Assembly: GCA_018066805.1 (NCBI GenBank)
Contig: JAGPVX010000038.1
Span: forward strand, 81,825-145,824
Direction: 5' to 3'
DNA length: 64,000 nt
From: Paraperlucidibaca sp.
Lineage (GTDB): Bacteria; Pseudomonadota; Gammaproteobacteria; Pseudomonadales; Moraxellaceae
The position numbers and the translations under genes are program-made. Positions within the stretch are counted from its first letter, which is position 1. Every line of letters starts with the position of its first letter. Shown piece by piece: positions 1 through 12,098 of the stretch. The notes beneath the pieces are model-generated. The model was given only the letters and a program-made list of their open reading frames with translations. It made no database searches and was not told the origin of the DNA.

Positions 1-147
1 GTGACACTGGGCATTACCGATCGCCGCTTTACTGAAGTGCTCGGTGACAAGTCAGCACTAAAGGTGGATGACAAAGTAGTCATCGAGCAAGTTTTGTCGG
101 CAGAAGAAGTGGCCAGTAAAGGCATGAAGTTTCGGATGAGAGACTAA
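1..147 (+). CDS. C-terminal end of MacA-type periplasmic adaptor (partial)
   Basis: The reading frame is open from the first base and stops at 145-147, giving the last 48 residues of a protein whose start lies outside the window. The tail ends in a short basic segment (GMKFRMRD). The tail alone has no diagnostic motif. The assignment rests on context: the stop codon overlaps by one base the start of a MacB-type ATPase, followed by a MacB-type permease, and such pairs are normally preceded by a HlyD/MacA membrane-fusion protein in the same operon. Confidence 0.6.
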   Translation: MTLGITDRRFTEVLGDKSALKVDDKVVIEQVLSAEEVASKGMKFRMRD

Positions 148-905
148 TGGCCAGCGTCATTGAGCTCAAACAAATCGTTAAGGATTACCCTAGTGGCGTT
201 GGTCCAGTGCGAATTTTGCACGGCATCGATTTGACCATTGAGAGCGGCGAATTCGTTGCCATCATGGGGCCATCTGGCTCGGGAAAATCAACCCTGATGA
301 ATATCTTAGGTTGTCTCGATAGTGCCAGCGGCGGCGACTTCACCTTGGCCAGTGAACAAGTCGATACGCTCAATGACGATCAACTTGCCGACTTACGCAA
401 CCGTACCATCGGCTTTGTTTTTCAGGGCTTTAACCTGTTGCCGCGCTCCAGCCTGCTCGACAATGTTGCTCTGCCTTTGACCTATGCTGGCGTGGCAAAA
501 GCTGAGCGCGAACAGCGCGCCAGTGACATGCTTGCGCGCGTCGGTTTGGGCCAACGCACACAAGCCTTGCCTAGTGAAATTTCTGGCGGTCAGCAGCAGC
601 GCGTGGCCATTGCCCGCGCATTGGTAAATCGCCCAGCCTTGATCTTGGCCGATGAGCCCACCGGCAACCTAGACACACAAACCAGTGCGGAAATCATGGC
701 GCTGTTTGGCCAGCTTAACCGCGAAGAAGGCATCACCTTAGTTTTAGTCACACACGAGCCCGATATTGCTGCTCACGCGCAACGCTTGGTGCGCTTAGTC
801 GATGGCCATAAGGAGTTTGATGGGCCGGCGAGTGAGGGCTTGAAGCCGGCACCTATAGCTGGAAGCAGCACAGCCACATCAGGAGCCGCGCCATGTGGTG
901 GCTAA
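147..905 (+). CDS. MacB-type ABC transporter ATP-binding protein
   Basis: 252-residue ABC ATPase of the MacB/LolD class. Walker A (GPSGSGKST) is at about residues 41-49, the Q-loop lies around FVFQGFNLL, the signature [14 protein letters not shown] is near 145-158, and Walker [13 protein letters not shown] follows. It would power the partner permease encoded immediately downstream, whose start overlaps its 3' end by 13 bases. The upstream adaptor gene overlaps by one base, so the three form one translationally coupled operon. In MacAB-type systems the complex exports macrolides, peptides or lipoprotein-like substrates through an outer-membrane channel; the substrate here is unknown. The last ~25 residues (Ala/Ser/Gly-rich) are poorly conserved tail. 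Confidence 0.9.
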   Translation: MASVIELKQIVKDYPSGVGPVRILHGIDLTIESGEFVAIMGPSGSGKSTLMNILGCLDSASGGDFTLASEQVDTLNDDQLADLRNRTIGFVFQGFNLLPRSSLLDNVALPLTYAGVAKAEREQRASDMLARVGLGQRTQALPSEISGGQQQRVAIARALVNRPALILADEPTGNLDTQTSAEIMALFGQLNREEGITLVLVTHEPDIAAHAQRLVRLVDGHKEFDGPASEGLKPAPIAGSSTATSGAAPCGG

Positions 906-2113
906 TGCTCCGCGAGGCTTTACTGGCACTGAAAGCTAACCGCCTACGCAGCTTTCTCACTATGCTCGGCATGATCATCGGTGTCGGTGCGGTCATCGCC
1001 ATGCTCGCCATCGGCCAAGGCGTGCAAACCCGCGTCAATGATTCGATCAAAAGCATGGGCTCAAATCTATTCATCATTTTACCTGGCGCCACTAGTGCCA
1101 ATGGCGTGCGCAGCGGTTATGGCAGCGCGCCCAGCCTCACCGTCGATGACGCTAGCGCCTTACGCGAGATAACAGGCGTTGCCTCCGCCGCACCGGTCGT
1201 GCAATCCAGCTCGCAAGTCATTTATGGCGCGCAAAACTGGAACACTTATGTCGTAGGCTCCAACGCCGACTACTTCACTTTGCGTGATTGGACCGTCACT
1301 TCTGGCTACGCCTTTGATCAACCCGAAATTCAATCGGCTGCGCAAGTCGCCGTCATCGGCAAAAAGGTCGCTAGCAATTTGTTTGGCAATGAAGACCCGA
1401 TTGGCGAAACCCTGCGCATTCGAAACCTGCCATTCCAAGTGATCGGCGTGCTTGGCAGCAAAGGCCAAAGCCTCGACGGCCGTGACCAAGACGACACCAT
1501 CGTCATTCCTATTACTACCGCGCAGCGCAAGCTTTTTGGCAACCGCTTTCGCAACTCGGTGCGCATGATCATGGTGCAAGCGACTAGTGAGGAAGCGATG
1601 CCACGCGTCGAGCGTGATCTGCGCATTAATCTACGTCAGCGTCATCGCCTCAGTAACGACGCTGAAGATGACTTCACTCTGCAAAACCTGACAGCTCTAG
1701 CCAATACTGCCGCCGAAACCACCGCCATTTTATCGCTGCTACTTGGCGCAATCGCCGGCATCTCGCTGCTGGTAGGCGGCATCGGCATCATGAATATCAT
1801 GCTGGTCTCGGTCACTGAGCGCACGCGTGAAATCGGCATTCGCATGGCCATCGGCGCGCGGCCAAATGCTATCCGCCTGCAGTTTCTGCTAGAGGCCGTG
1901 GTGATTTCATTGGTCGGCTGCATTATTGGCGTCGCCGTTGGCATCGGCATCGCCTTAAGCGTGGCGCTGATCTTCGATTTGCTAGTGATTGTCACGCTCA
2001 GCTCATTGCTGCTGGCTTTCGGGGTTGCCGGCGCAATTGGCATTTTCTTCGGCTATTACCCCGCCAATCGCGCAGCAAAGTTACGGCCTATTGAGGCATT
2101 ACGTTTTCAATGA
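893..2113 (+). CDS. MacB-type ABC transporter permease (FtsX-like)
   Basis: 406-residue inner-membrane permease with an N-terminal transmembrane helix (about residues 20-42), a large periplasmic MacB_PCD domain, and three C-terminal helices forming the FtsX domain. The segment GIGIMNIMLVSVTERTREIG near residue 305 is the coupling region typical of MacB permeases. A ribosome binding site (AGGAG) precedes the ATG at 893. Unlike E. coli MacB, the ATPase and permease are separate polypeptides. It forms a tripartite exporter with the two preceding genes. Its 3' end overlaps the convergent YdcF-like gene by 7 bases. Confidence 0.9.
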   Translation: MWWLMLREALLALKANRLRSFLTMLGMIIGVGAVIAMLAIGQGVQTRVNDSIKSMGSNLFIILPGATSANGVRSGYGSAPSLTVDDASALREITGVASAAPVVQSSSQVIYGAQNWNTYVVGSNADYFTLRDWTVTSGYAFDQPEIQSAAQVAVIGKKVASNLFGNEDPIGETLRIRNLPFQVIGVLGSKGQSLDGRDQDDTIVIPITTAQRKLFGNRFRNSVRMIMVQATSEEAMPRVERDLRINLRQRHRLSNDAEDDFTLQNLTALANTAAETTAILSLLLGAIAGISLLVGGIGIMNIMLVSVTERTREIGIRMAIGARPNAIRLQFLLEAVVISLVGCIIGVAVGIGIALSVALIFDLLVIVTLSSLLLAFGVAGAIGIFFGYYPANRAAKLRPIEALRFQ

Positions 2114-2877
2114 ACGACGAGTGCATCGCGAGCCAGCCCCAACCATTCGTGCAAGGCTCGCCGCGTCTCGAGCAATGAGCTGTGCTGCGGCGTATAGCAA
2201 ATAAGTGGTCGGCATTCTGCGCCCTCGGTAGTGAAGCCAGTTGGTGCCGCCAGCACCTGAAAGCCCACGTGCTCAAACAAAGCCTGTGCCCGCGGCAAAT
2301 GCGAGGCGTGACTGACCAAGACAATGCGTTTAATGCCCAGTGGCGACAGCATGGCCCAGCTCAGCTCAGCATTTTCTTCCGTGGTGCGCGACAACCGCTC
2401 CTGCCAGCGCACGGGCACGCGAAAATCCTCCAATAATGACTGCGCCATCAAGCTCGCCTCATCATCGGCCTTGCCCAAGGGCGAACCACCGGTAACAAGA
2501 ATCGGCAATTTCGTTGCGCGCTCAACACGGGCGGCATAGCGCAGGCGCGTTAGCATTTCACTGCTCATCACATCGGCACCAGCAAACTCTGGCGCGGCGT
2601 CATAACGGCCACCGCCGAGTACAACAATGGCCTGATAGCCGGCGCTGGGTATCTGCGCCAGATCATTCAATGCCGACACGCGCTGCTCCAATGGATGCGA
2701 GATGGCATAGGCCCCAGCTGGCGTGGCTAACGCGTAATTAAGCACAATCGCCAGCAACGCCACTGCCGTTGCACTGATGCGCCAACCTCGCCAGGCCAGC
2801 AATAACGCCAGTAAACCCATCCAGCAGAGCAAGGCCGGTGGCAACAATAGCGCATGAATAATTTGAGTCATCGGCAT
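2107..2877 (-). CDS. YdcF/ElyC family membrane protein (DUF218)
   Basis: 256-residue protein with two N-terminal membrane helices (residues ~5-50) followed by a DUF218 domain. The family signature is visible: an IVVLGGGRYD segment near residue 84, TRLRYAARVERATKLPILVTGG, later TEENAELS, and VLVSHASHLPRA. E. coli members of this family (ElyC, SanA, YdcF) affect envelope integrity, and ElyC acts in peptidoglycan/lipid-carrier metabolism, but the biochemical activity is not settled. A second in-frame ATG two codons downstream (2871) could be used instead. It is transcribed toward the permease gene and ends inside it. Confidence 0.85.
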   Translation of the reverse strand: MPMTQIIHALLLPPALLCWMGLLALLLAWRGWRISATAVALLAIVLNYALATPAGAYAISHPLEQRVSALNDLAQIPSAGYQAIVVLGGGRYDAAPEFAGADVMSSEMLTRLRYAARVERATKLPILVTGGSPLGKADDEASLMAQSLLEDFRVPVRWQERLSRTTEENAELSWAMLSPLGIKRIVLVSHASHLPRAQALFEHVGFQVLAAPTGFTTEGAECRPLICYTPQHSSLLETRRALHEWLGLARDALVVH

Positions 2878-2940
2878 CGGTCATTCCCAGTTAGATCGGC
2901 CCACAAGCTGCCGCTGCTATACCGCGGCCAGAGCGCATAG

Positions 2941-5595
<2,655 letters not shown>

Positions 5596-5623
5596 CGTAC
5601 AGGCAGCACACAGGAGTTTTGCC

Positions 5624-6211
5624 ATGCCCCGTTTGGGACAGATTGCCCTTGTTGCACTTATCGCACTCGGCTTAAGCGCCTGCGGCTTTGCACTGCGCGG
5701 CAGCTACACGCTACCAAGCATCATCAGCCCCATTGGCGTGGTTGGCGAAGACAGCACCACACGACGCGACCTGATTGCCGGCATTCAGCGTGCTGGTGGC
5801 GTCATCAGCGAAGCTGCTCCACTGCGCCTGCACTTAACCGCCGAGCGCATCACGCGACAAACCACGAGCATCGACTCGCGCGCGAAGGCCGCTGAATACA
5901 CTTTGTTTTTCGAGCTTGAATACCAACTACGCTATGCCAGCGGTGTGCCCGCCACACCGAATCGCGTGATTCGCTTACGCCGTACGTATCAGTTCGATAA
6001 CACGCGCATTGTTGGTAAGTACGAGGAAGAAAACACTCTCATCGATGATTTGCGCCAACAAGCCGTGGCACAGATCATGACTCAGCTCACACGCTTAACG
6101 GCCGATGATCTCAGCCCTGAAGGTGATATTCCAGACACTCCAGACACTGCGAAAGCTAGTCCAGAGTCGACCAGTTTTACTAAAACAAGCCCCGATGCAA
6201 CTACGCCCTGA
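5624..6211 (+). CDS. lptE: LPS-assembly lipoprotein LptE
   Basis: 195-residue outer-membrane lipoprotein. LptE plugs the LptD barrel and helps deliver lipopolysaccharide to the outer leaflet. A signal peptide ends in a lipobox (LSAC, Cys20), followed by the CGFALRGSYTLP start typical of LptE/RlpB. The chosen ATG at 5624 has an AGGAG box 11 bases upstream and puts the signal peptide at the very N terminus; an upstream in-frame ATG at 5588 would overlap leuS and place 12 residues before it. The C-terminal tail (about 25 residues) is low-complexity Thr/Ser/Pro-rich. It lies between leuS and holA as in E. coli and Pseudomonas. Confidence 0.93.
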   Translation: MPRLGQIALVALIALGLSACGFALRGSYTLPSIISPIGVVGEDSTTRRDLIAGIQRAGGVISEAAPLRLHLTAERITRQTTSIDSRAKAAEYTLFFELEYQLRYASGVPATPNRVIRLRRTYQFDNTRIVGKYEEENTLIDDLRQQAVAQIMTQLTRLTADDLSPEGDIPDTPDTAKASPESTSFTKTSPDATTP

Positions 6212-7220
6212 GCAACTAGCCCGTCACCTTGAGTCACCGCTTGCCGCGCTATACCTCATCAATGGCGATGAGCCATTACTGGTGCAGGAAGCGGCTGATG
6301 GCATTCGCGCCGCGGCCATAAAGCAAGGCTATGACGAGCGCATTCGCCACGATGTCGACCGCAGCTTTAACTGGTCTGATGTGTTGGCCGACGCGCAAGC
6401 TTTATCCCTGTTTGCCCAGCGCCGCCTGATGGAGTTGCGCTTCAACAATAAGCCAGACGCCGCTGCCACTCAGGCACTTTGCGCCTTAGCCGCACAACCG
6501 CCAGAAGACACTGTGCTACTGATTTTACTGCCGAAGATCGACGGCAAAGCTCAGAAAGCGAAATGGTATAGCGAAGTAGAAGGCGCTGGAGTTGGTGTCT
6601 CGCTGTATAACATCGACGCCAATGAATTGCCGAAATGGCTGACGGCACGCGCCAAAGGCCTGGGCCTGAGCCTGCCTGCCGATGCCTTACAGCTCATTGT
6701 TGATCGCACCGAAGGCAACCTACTTGCCGCCGCGCAAACGCTAGAAAAACTCAAGCTCCTGCACCCAGATACAGTACCAAGCGTGGAGGATGTTGCCGCC
6801 GTGGTCAGCGACAGCGCACGCTATTCGGTGTTCGATTTAGCCGATGCCGTACTCAATGGCGACGCCACACGTACCGCACGCTTAGTGCTGGGCTTGCAAG
6901 CCGAAGGCGTAGCAGAGTCCATCGTGCTTTGGGCCTTACAGAAAGACTTGCGCGGGCTCACCTTAATTGCCGAGCAAATGCACAGCAGCGACCAACGCCA
7001 AGCCTCTTCACAACTACTCACGCAACAAGGCTTTTGGTCACGCCGCCAAGGTCCGGCACAAAATGCATTGCGCCGCCTAAGCCTGCCGCGCTTACAACGC
7101 ATGAGCAGCGGCATCATTGATATTGATCGCGCGATTAAAGGTCAGTCGCCTGATCGCGCTTGGGATGGCTTATTACGCCTTGCCATGGCCATGGCCGGCC
7201 GCCCACTTTTTACCGGCTAA
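6195..7220 (+). CDS. holA: DNA polymerase III subunit delta
   Basis: 341-residue clamp-loader subunit that opens the beta sliding clamp. The N terminus (MQLRPEQL, then LAALYLINGDEPLLVQEA) matches HolA, and the family's divergent AAA-like fold lacks a functional Walker A, as expected. The start at 6195 lies inside the end of lptE (17-base overlap); longer in-frame starts upstream (6105) would merely read lptE in another frame. Length is usual for the family (~340). It is probably cotranscribed with leuS and lptE. Confidence 0.93.
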   Translation: MQLRPEQLARHLESPLAALYLINGDEPLLVQEAADGIRAAAIKQGYDERIRHDVDRSFNWSDVLADAQALSLFAQRRLMELRFNNKPDAAATQALCALAAQPPEDTVLLILLPKIDGKAQKAKWYSEVEGAGVGVSLYNIDANELPKWLTARAKGLGLSLPADALQLIVDRTEGNLLAAAQTLEKLKLLHPDTVPSVEDVAAVVSDSARYSVFDLADAVLNGDATRTARLVLGLQAEGVAESIVLWALQKDLRGLTLIAEQMHSSDQRQASSQLLTQQGFWSRRQGPAQNALRRLSLPRLQRMSSGIIDIDRAIKGQSPDRAWDGLLRLAMAMAGRPLFTG

Positions 7221-7238
7221 ATGCCCTTGGAATCCGCG

Positions 7239-8030
7239 ATGAACTTACTCGATATTTTATCCAACGTAACAAACACTGGCGCTACCATTCCTGATGGCTG
7301 GGGCCAAGGCCGCGCGACTTATGGCGGCCTAGTGGCAGCGCTTATGCAAACCCATCTGGAAAAAACCACCTTGCAGGGTCGACCACTGCGCAGCGCCAGC
7401 ATTCATTTTATTGGCCCCGCTGCGCCTGGCGAAGTTCAATTTAATAGTGAACTTATTCGTAGCGGAAAATCATCGCTACAAGCGCAATGCCGCATGCTGC
7501 AAGACGGCAAAACCGTAGCAATGCTAACGGCCACGTGTGGCGAAGCTCGCGCATCAGAAATTATTGTTCCCCGCAGCATCGCACCCAGAGTTGCTGCTCC
7601 AGAAACTGGCCAGGCCATGCCCGATCTGCCCGGCTTAGTGCCTGATTTTACTCGACGATTTGATTTTCGCTGGGTTAGCGGCGGCCTACCATTTACCAGC
7701 AGCAAAACGGCCAATGTCAGCGGCTGGGTACGCCTAAAAGAAAGCCTGCCCGAAGGCACTTTGCTCACGCCAGCGATCATCATGGCCTATGTTGATGCGT
7801 GGCCACCAACAACGCTGCAAATGTTCACGCGCCCCGCGCCAATCAGCACCATGACATGGACGCTAGATTGCGAAGTGTTGGCAGAATCTATCGCGGCCGA
7901 TGGCTGGTGGCAGTACGAAGCGCAAACGCTGAGTTGTGGCGATGGCTACACGGTGGCGCGCTCACAGCTGTGGTCGGCATCGGGGCAGTTAGTGGCAAGC
8001 TCACAGCAACATGTGGCGGGGTTTCTTTAA
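7239..8030 (+). CDS. Acyl-CoA thioesterase family protein (double hotdog)
   Basis: About 263 residues forming two hotdog halves of the TesB-like/4HBT_3 type. The first half contains the GRATYGGLVAALMQ segment, where TesB relatives have a W-x-GG-x3-A pattern, then RSASIHFIGPAAPGEV. The second half has the TPAIIMAYVDAWPPT and TMTWTLDCEV segments typical of the C-terminal hotdog. Such enzymes hydrolyse acyl-CoA thioesters; the chain length preferred here cannot be read from sequence. It starts just after holA. The ATG at 7239 has a weak GGA box; an in-frame ATG at 7221, touching the holA stop, is an alternative. Confidence 0.8.
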   Translation: MNLLDILSNVTNTGATIPDGWGQGRATYGGLVAALMQTHLEKTTLQGRPLRSASIHFIGPAAPGEVQFNSELIRSGKSSLQAQCRMLQDGKTVAMLTATCGEARASEIIVPRSIAPRVAAPETGQAMPDLPGLVPDFTRRFDFRWVSGGLPFTSSKTANVSGWVRLKESLPEGTLLTPAIIMAYVDAWPPTTLQMFTRPAPISTMTWTLDCEVLAESIAADGWWQYEAQTLSCGDGYTVARSQLWSASGQLVASSQQHVAGFL

Positions 8031-8055
8031 GCACGGAGTAAGGCGCGCGGCTAAA

Positions 8056-9174
8056 TCAATGCATTTCGTTAGCGATCAAACGCGCCAATACACGATCACC
8101 AGCAAGCAACTCTAAATAGCTGCCGACCACGCGATAAGCTGTGGTGCGGCGCAAAACCTCAATCCAAGTAGTTTCTAGCGCTTGCGCCATTGGGTTCATG
8201 CAGGCGCGACGCGTAATCATCACAGCATCGAAATTGAGTGCACTGTCGTCGCTACGATATTGGCTGCGTAAAATATTACAGCCGGTATGCCCCGAGACCT
8301 TGCCATCATCGTGAAGACGTAGCGCCAAGGTCGCCGCCATTGGGTCAGCCTTGATAGGCTCATTAGCAATCGCGAGCACCCGCCAAGGCGTATCGCGCAA
8401 TGGCAAACTCGGCGCAGCAGCCCCTATGCCACAGTCCTCGCCAGGCCAAAAGCGCAGCACTCGCGGAACTGTTACTTGCCAAACTGATGCATTCTCTGAG
8501 CCTTCATCGCTCGTTGCTAGGCGTGCACTAAACACACCAATCACGCTAGCAAGTACTGGGGCGCTACCGGTCTCGTTAACCAGCTTTTGCGCTACTCGAT
8601 ACTGCTTAATGACGCTTGCTGGCAGGCCGTCAATTACTGTCATTTCACGGCCGGTTAAGCATTCGCTAAAGCGCAGTTGCGTATCATCCACACTAAGCTT
8701 GCCAAGCAAACGCATTGGCCCAGCGACTGGATCTAAACCTTTTTCTCGGGTCAGCACATAGTCGCGAATGGAGCGAATATCAGCGCCCGAGGCATCTAGC
8801 TGCCGTAGCTCACCACCATGCTGCAAGCGGAATTGGCGCAGGGTCTCGCTACCGCCACGAAGGATGAGCCGCGACTCATCGCCGCTTAAGCGTGACCATT
8901 GACCAATATCATAAAAAGACTCTCGACCACGACGACGCTGATTGGCCGGATATTCATCGCGTAAATGAAAGCTGCCATCGGCAAATAAGGTTAGCGTTTG
9001 CTGATGCGGCACACAGCCCGGGCAAGTGACATCCCCGGACCAGGTGGCCGGTAAATTAGGGATGGGCGCTGGCGCGCTGTGATACGGCCATAAGCTGCAC
9101 GCACCTAGCCATAAGGGCAAGGCACAAAGCCAACTGAGACGCAGCCACTGAGTAGTTATTGAAATGCGTATCAT
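8056..9174 (-). CDS. Lipoprotein with NlpE-like N-terminal and META C-terminal domains
   Basis: 372-residue predicted lipoprotein. The signal peptide ends in LGAC (Cys26). Residues ~40-100 resemble the NlpE N-terminal domain: a CPGC motif followed by QTLTLFADGSFHLRDEY. The middle (~150-230) resembles small COG3650-like lipoprotein domains. Residues ~260-365 form a META/HslJ domain (TPWRVLAI near the start, then SGHTGCNIL and a RRACMNPMAQALE segment). NlpE senses surface and copper stress through Cpx; META domains occur in heat-inducible and motility-linked envelope proteins. The joint function here is unknown. It is convergent with the thioesterase gene and divergent from proA. Confidence 0.72.
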   Translation of the reverse strand: MIRISITTQWLRLSWLCALPLWLGACSLWPYHSAPAPIPNLPATWSGDVTCPGCVPHQQTLTLFADGSFHLRDEYPANQRRRGRESFYDIGQWSRLSGDESRLILRGGSETLRQFRLQHGGELRQLDASGADIRSIRDYVLTREKGLDPVAGPMRLLGKLSVDDTQLRFSECLTGREMTVIDGLPASVIKQYRVAQKLVNETGSAPVLASVIGVFSARLATSDEGSENASVWQVTVPRVLRFWPGEDCGIGAAAPSLPLRDTPWRVLAIANEPIKADPMAATLALRLHDDGKVSGHTGCNILRSQYRSDDSALNFDAVMITRRACMNPMAQALETTWIEVLRRTTAYRVVGSYLELLAGDRVLARLIANEMH

Positions 9175-9273
9175 GGTTGTGAAAGTCCCACGCGCGTGCG
9201 CTATTGTAAAGCCCGAATGCCAGCGCCTAATGAACTTCGCTATACTCTGGGCAACTGAGGAGAATAAAGCTCA

Positions 9274-10530
9274 ATGGATATTTCCGCCTATATGTCGCAA
9301 CTTGGCGCCCAAGCACGCAGCGCATCGCGCATTATTGCTCGCGCCAACACACAAACTAAAAATGCCGCGCTGCAAGCAATTCATGACGCCATGGTCGCGC
9401 ATCGCAGCAAAATCATTGCTGCCAACACTTGCGATGTCGATGCTGGCCGCGCCAATGATCTTGACCCTGCTCTGCTCGACCGCTTACAGCTCAATGATGA
9501 GCGTTTCGACGGCATGCTCGAAGGCCTGCGCCAAGTCATCGCGCTACCCGACCCCATTGGTGAGATGACCGATTTCACTTATCGGCCATCAGGCATTCAG
9601 CTCGGCAAAATGCGCGTGCCACTCGGCGTCATTGGCATCATTTATGAGTCACGCCCCAACGTCACACTAGAAGCGGCCTCGCTCTGCCTAAAGTCGGGCA
9701 ATGCCGCGATTTTGCGTGGCGGCAGCGAAGCCCTGCACAGCAACCAAGCCATTGCCATGGCCATTAGTGCCGGTCTCGTTAATGCTGGCCTGCCCGCAAG
9801 CGTAGTACAGGTCGTTGAAACCACCGATCGTGCCGCCGTTGGCGCCTTAATTACCGATAGCGAACATGTCGATGTCATCGTGCCACGCGGTGGCAAAGGC
9901 CTGATTGAGCGCATCACACGAGAGGCGCGCGTGCCAGTGATCAAACACCTCGACGGCAACTGCCATGTCTTTATTGATCGTGACGCCGACCAAGCCAAAG
10001 CAGGCCGCATTGCGCTAAACGCGAAAACGCACCGCTATGGCGTCTGCAATGCCATGGAAACACTGCTAATCGACGCACCAATTGCCGCCAAACTGCTGCC
10101 TGCACTGGCTGATGCCTTCAACAGCAAAGGCGTTGAACTACGCGGCTGTGAAAAAACCTGCGCCATTTTACCCACTATTTTGGCCGCTACCGAAGCCGAT
10201 TGGTTCACTGAGTATTTAGCGCCCGTATTAGCCATTAAAGTCGTTAATGATCTTAGTGAAGCGATTGATCACATTAACCATTACGGCTCGCACCACACCG
10301 ATGTCATCGTGACTGAACATTATAGCCGTGGCCGCCGATTCTTGGCAGAAGTCGACTCTAGCTCGGTAATGATCAATGCTTCGACGCGCTTTGCCGATGG
10401 CTTTGAGTACGGCTTGGGCGCTGAAATCGGTATTTCTACCGATAAAATTCACGCCAGAGGCCCAGTTGGCTTGGAAGGCCTAACCTCGCAAAAATGGATC
10501 GTGTTTGGCGACGGCCAAATACGCCAATAA
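9274..10530 (+). CDS. proA: Gamma-glutamyl phosphate reductase
   Basis: 418-residue NADPH-dependent reductase of proline biosynthesis, converting glutamyl-5-phosphate to the semialdehyde. The aldehyde-dehydrogenase fold is clear; the catalytic cysteine sits in [13 protein letters not shown] (about residue 260). The N terminus ([14 protein letters not shown]) and the [16 protein letters not shown] segment are diagnostic. A GAGGAG box precedes the ATG. proB is not adjacent. nadD follows, the arrangement seen in Pseudomonas. Confidence 0.97.
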   Translation: MDISAYMSQLGAQARSASRIIARANTQTKNAALQAIHDAMVAHRSKIIAANTCDVDAGRANDLDPALLDRLQLNDERFDGMLEGLRQVIALPDPIGEMTDFTYRPSGIQLGKMRVPLGVIGIIYESRPNVTLEAASLCLKSGNAAILRGGSEALHSNQAIAMAISAGLVNAGLPASVVQVVETTDRAAVGALITDSEHVDVIVPRGGKGLIERITREARVPVIKHLDGNCHVFIDRDADQAKAGRIALNAKTHRYGVCNAMETLLIDAPIAAKLLPALADAFNSKGVELRGCEKTCAILPTILAATEADWFTEYLAPVLAIKVVNDLSEAIDHINHYGSHHTDVIVTEHYSRGRRFLAEVDSSSVMINASTRFADGFEYGLGAEIGISTDKIHARGPVGLEGLTSQKWIVFGDGQIRQ

Positions 10531-10546
10531 GCTCATTAGCCACTCC

Positions 10547-11206
10547 ATGCAGCTGCTCTTTGGCGGCTCCTTTGACCCCGTACATCGCGGCCACGTTGAT
10601 ACCGCATGCGCAGCACAAGCACTGCTTGGCGCGGAAACGGTGCATTGGCTGCCAACGCCTGGCTCGCCGTTAAAGTCGAGCACTGGCGCCACGCCATCAC
10701 AGCGTGCAGACATGCTACGCCTGCAGCTAAACGCGAGCGCCGAGCCAAGCTGGTACTTTAGCGATGATGAGCTCAGCCAAGCACCGCCGATCTACACTAT
10801 CGACACCCTAAGGCGTTGGCGACAGCGTATTGGCTCGGCAACGCCATTGGCTTTTCTCATCGGTGCCGATAGCCTGCATAGCTTGCCGCGCTGGCGCGAT
10901 TGGCAAAATCTCACCGATCTAGCTCATATTGTTATCGCAACGCGGCCTGGCATTACACTCGATTGGCCAGATACGGTGAAAATATGGCTAAAAAGTCACC
11001 ATCAGAGTGATGCCAAGCTGTTACAATCGCGCCCCTTTGGCGCTGTGCTGAGACTCGATACCCCCGCAAGGGATATCTCAAGCACGGAACTACGCCAACG
11101 CATCGGTAATAATTTACCGACTGATGACTGGCTTGCCACGCCAGTACGCGACTACATTGCTAACCACGGGCTTTACCGTGCTACGGAGACACCAGCAAGC
11201 TCATGA
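10547..11206 (+). CDS. nadD: Nicotinate-nucleotide adenylyltransferase
   Basis: 219-residue enzyme joining nicotinate mononucleotide and ATP to form deamido-NAD. The nucleotidyltransferase HxGH-type motif is at the N terminus (GGSFDPVHRGH, residues 5-15), and the second signature ISSTELRQRI is near the C terminus. The ATG at 10547 is chosen because the Rossmann strand must begin right at the start; the longer frame from 10505 overlaps proA. The usual PTPxxPLK loop is present as PTPGSPLK. rsfS starts 4 bases before its stop, implying coupling. Confidence 0.95.
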   Translation: MQLLFGGSFDPVHRGHVDTACAAQALLGAETVHWLPTPGSPLKSSTGATPSQRADMLRLQLNASAEPSWYFSDDELSQAPPIYTIDTLRRWRQRIGSATPLAFLIGADSLHSLPRWRDWQNLTDLAHIVIATRPGITLDWPDTVKIWLKSHHQSDAKLLQSRPFGAVLRLDTPARDISSTELRQRIGNNLPTDDWLATPVRDYIANHGLYRATETPASS

Positions 11207-11562
11207 ATGCTCTTGACGACGATACACAACGATTACAAGACGCCGCGCTCAACGCCTTGGCCGATATGAAAGCACAGCAGATCACTACGCTCGACGTGCG
11301 CCCACTAACTAGCATGACCGACACCATGATCATCGCTAGCGGCACTTCGACGCGCCATGTCCGCGCTATTGCCGATGAAGTTCAGGTCAAGGCCAAAGCC
11401 GCTGGATTCCCACCCATCGGCATTGAAGGCGATCGTGAAGGCGAATGGGTTCTTATCGATCTCGCCGGCGTGATTGTCCACGTCATGCTGCCCGCCACTC
11501 GCGTGTTCTATGACCTTGAGCGTCTCTGGACAGCTCAGGGCGCCAGCACATCTAGCGTTTAA
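11203..11562 (+). CDS. rsfS: Ribosomal silencing factor RsfS
   Basis: 119-residue RsfS/Iojap protein, which binds uL14 on the 50S subunit and blocks subunit joining when nutrients are scarce. The family core is visible: ADMKAQQITTLDVRPLT, then DTMIIASGTSTRHVRAIAD, and the EGEWVLIDLAGVIVHVM segment. It overlaps the nadD stop by four bases (ATGA type) and is followed 15 bases later by rlmH, the conserved rsfS-rlmH pair. Confidence 0.96.
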   Translation: MNALDDDTQRLQDAALNALADMKAQQITTLDVRPLTSMTDTMIIASGTSTRHVRAIADEVQVKAKAAGFPPIGIEGDREGEWVLIDLAGVIVHVMLPATRVFYDLERLWTAQGASTSSV

Positions 11563-11577
11563 CGCTAGGCCATCGCG

Positions 11578-12045
11578 ATGAAAATCAGACTCATCGCGGT
11601 GGGCACGCGCATGCCCGACTGGGTTAGCACGGGCTATCACGAATTTTCCAAACGCTTAAACGATGATGTGCGCCTTGAACTCGTTGAGATCGCGGCGGGC
11701 AAGCGTGGAAAATCGGTTGATATCGCGCGCCTAACCGAGAAAGAAGGCGAAGCGCAGCTAGCTGCAGTCGCGAACAATGATCGCGTCATCGCCCTCGAAG
11801 TTCATGGCAAGCCGTGGAGCACTGAGGATTTATCGCAAAAACTCAGACAATGGTTGGCTGAAGGTCGTAATATCAGCCTACTCGTGGGCGGCCCTGAAGG
11901 GTTATCGGCTGATGCCTCGGCACGCGCTGATGAGCAATGGTCATTGTCGCCGCTAACGCTGCCACACCCATTAGTGCGCGTGCTCCTTGCCGAACAGATT
12001 TATCGCGCATGGACACTGCTAAAGGGACATCCCTACCACCGCTAA
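11578..12045 (+). CDS. rlmH: 23S rRNA (pseudouridine1915-N3)-methyltransferase
   Basis: 155-residue SPOUT methyltransferase acting on pseudouridine 1915 in helix 69 of 23S rRNA. The SAM-binding knot is visible as LLVGGPEGLS around residues 101-110, followed by the family C terminus (LPHPLVRVLLAEQIYRAW then KGHPYHR). Length equals the family norm. It closes the nadD-rsfS-rlmH unit ahead of the cell-elongation genes. Confidence 0.97.
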   Translation: MKIRLIAVGTRMPDWVSTGYHEFSKRLNDDVRLELVEIAAGKRGKSVDIARLTEKEGEAQLAAVANNDRVIALEVHGKPWSTEDLSQKLRQWLAEGRNISLLVGGPEGLSADASARADEQWSLSPLTLPHPLVRVLLAEQIYRAWTLLKGHPYHR

Positions 12046-12098
12046 GCAGTGCGCGGACGTTACCTAAAACCGTCGCCCAATAAATTATTGTTGTGTCC

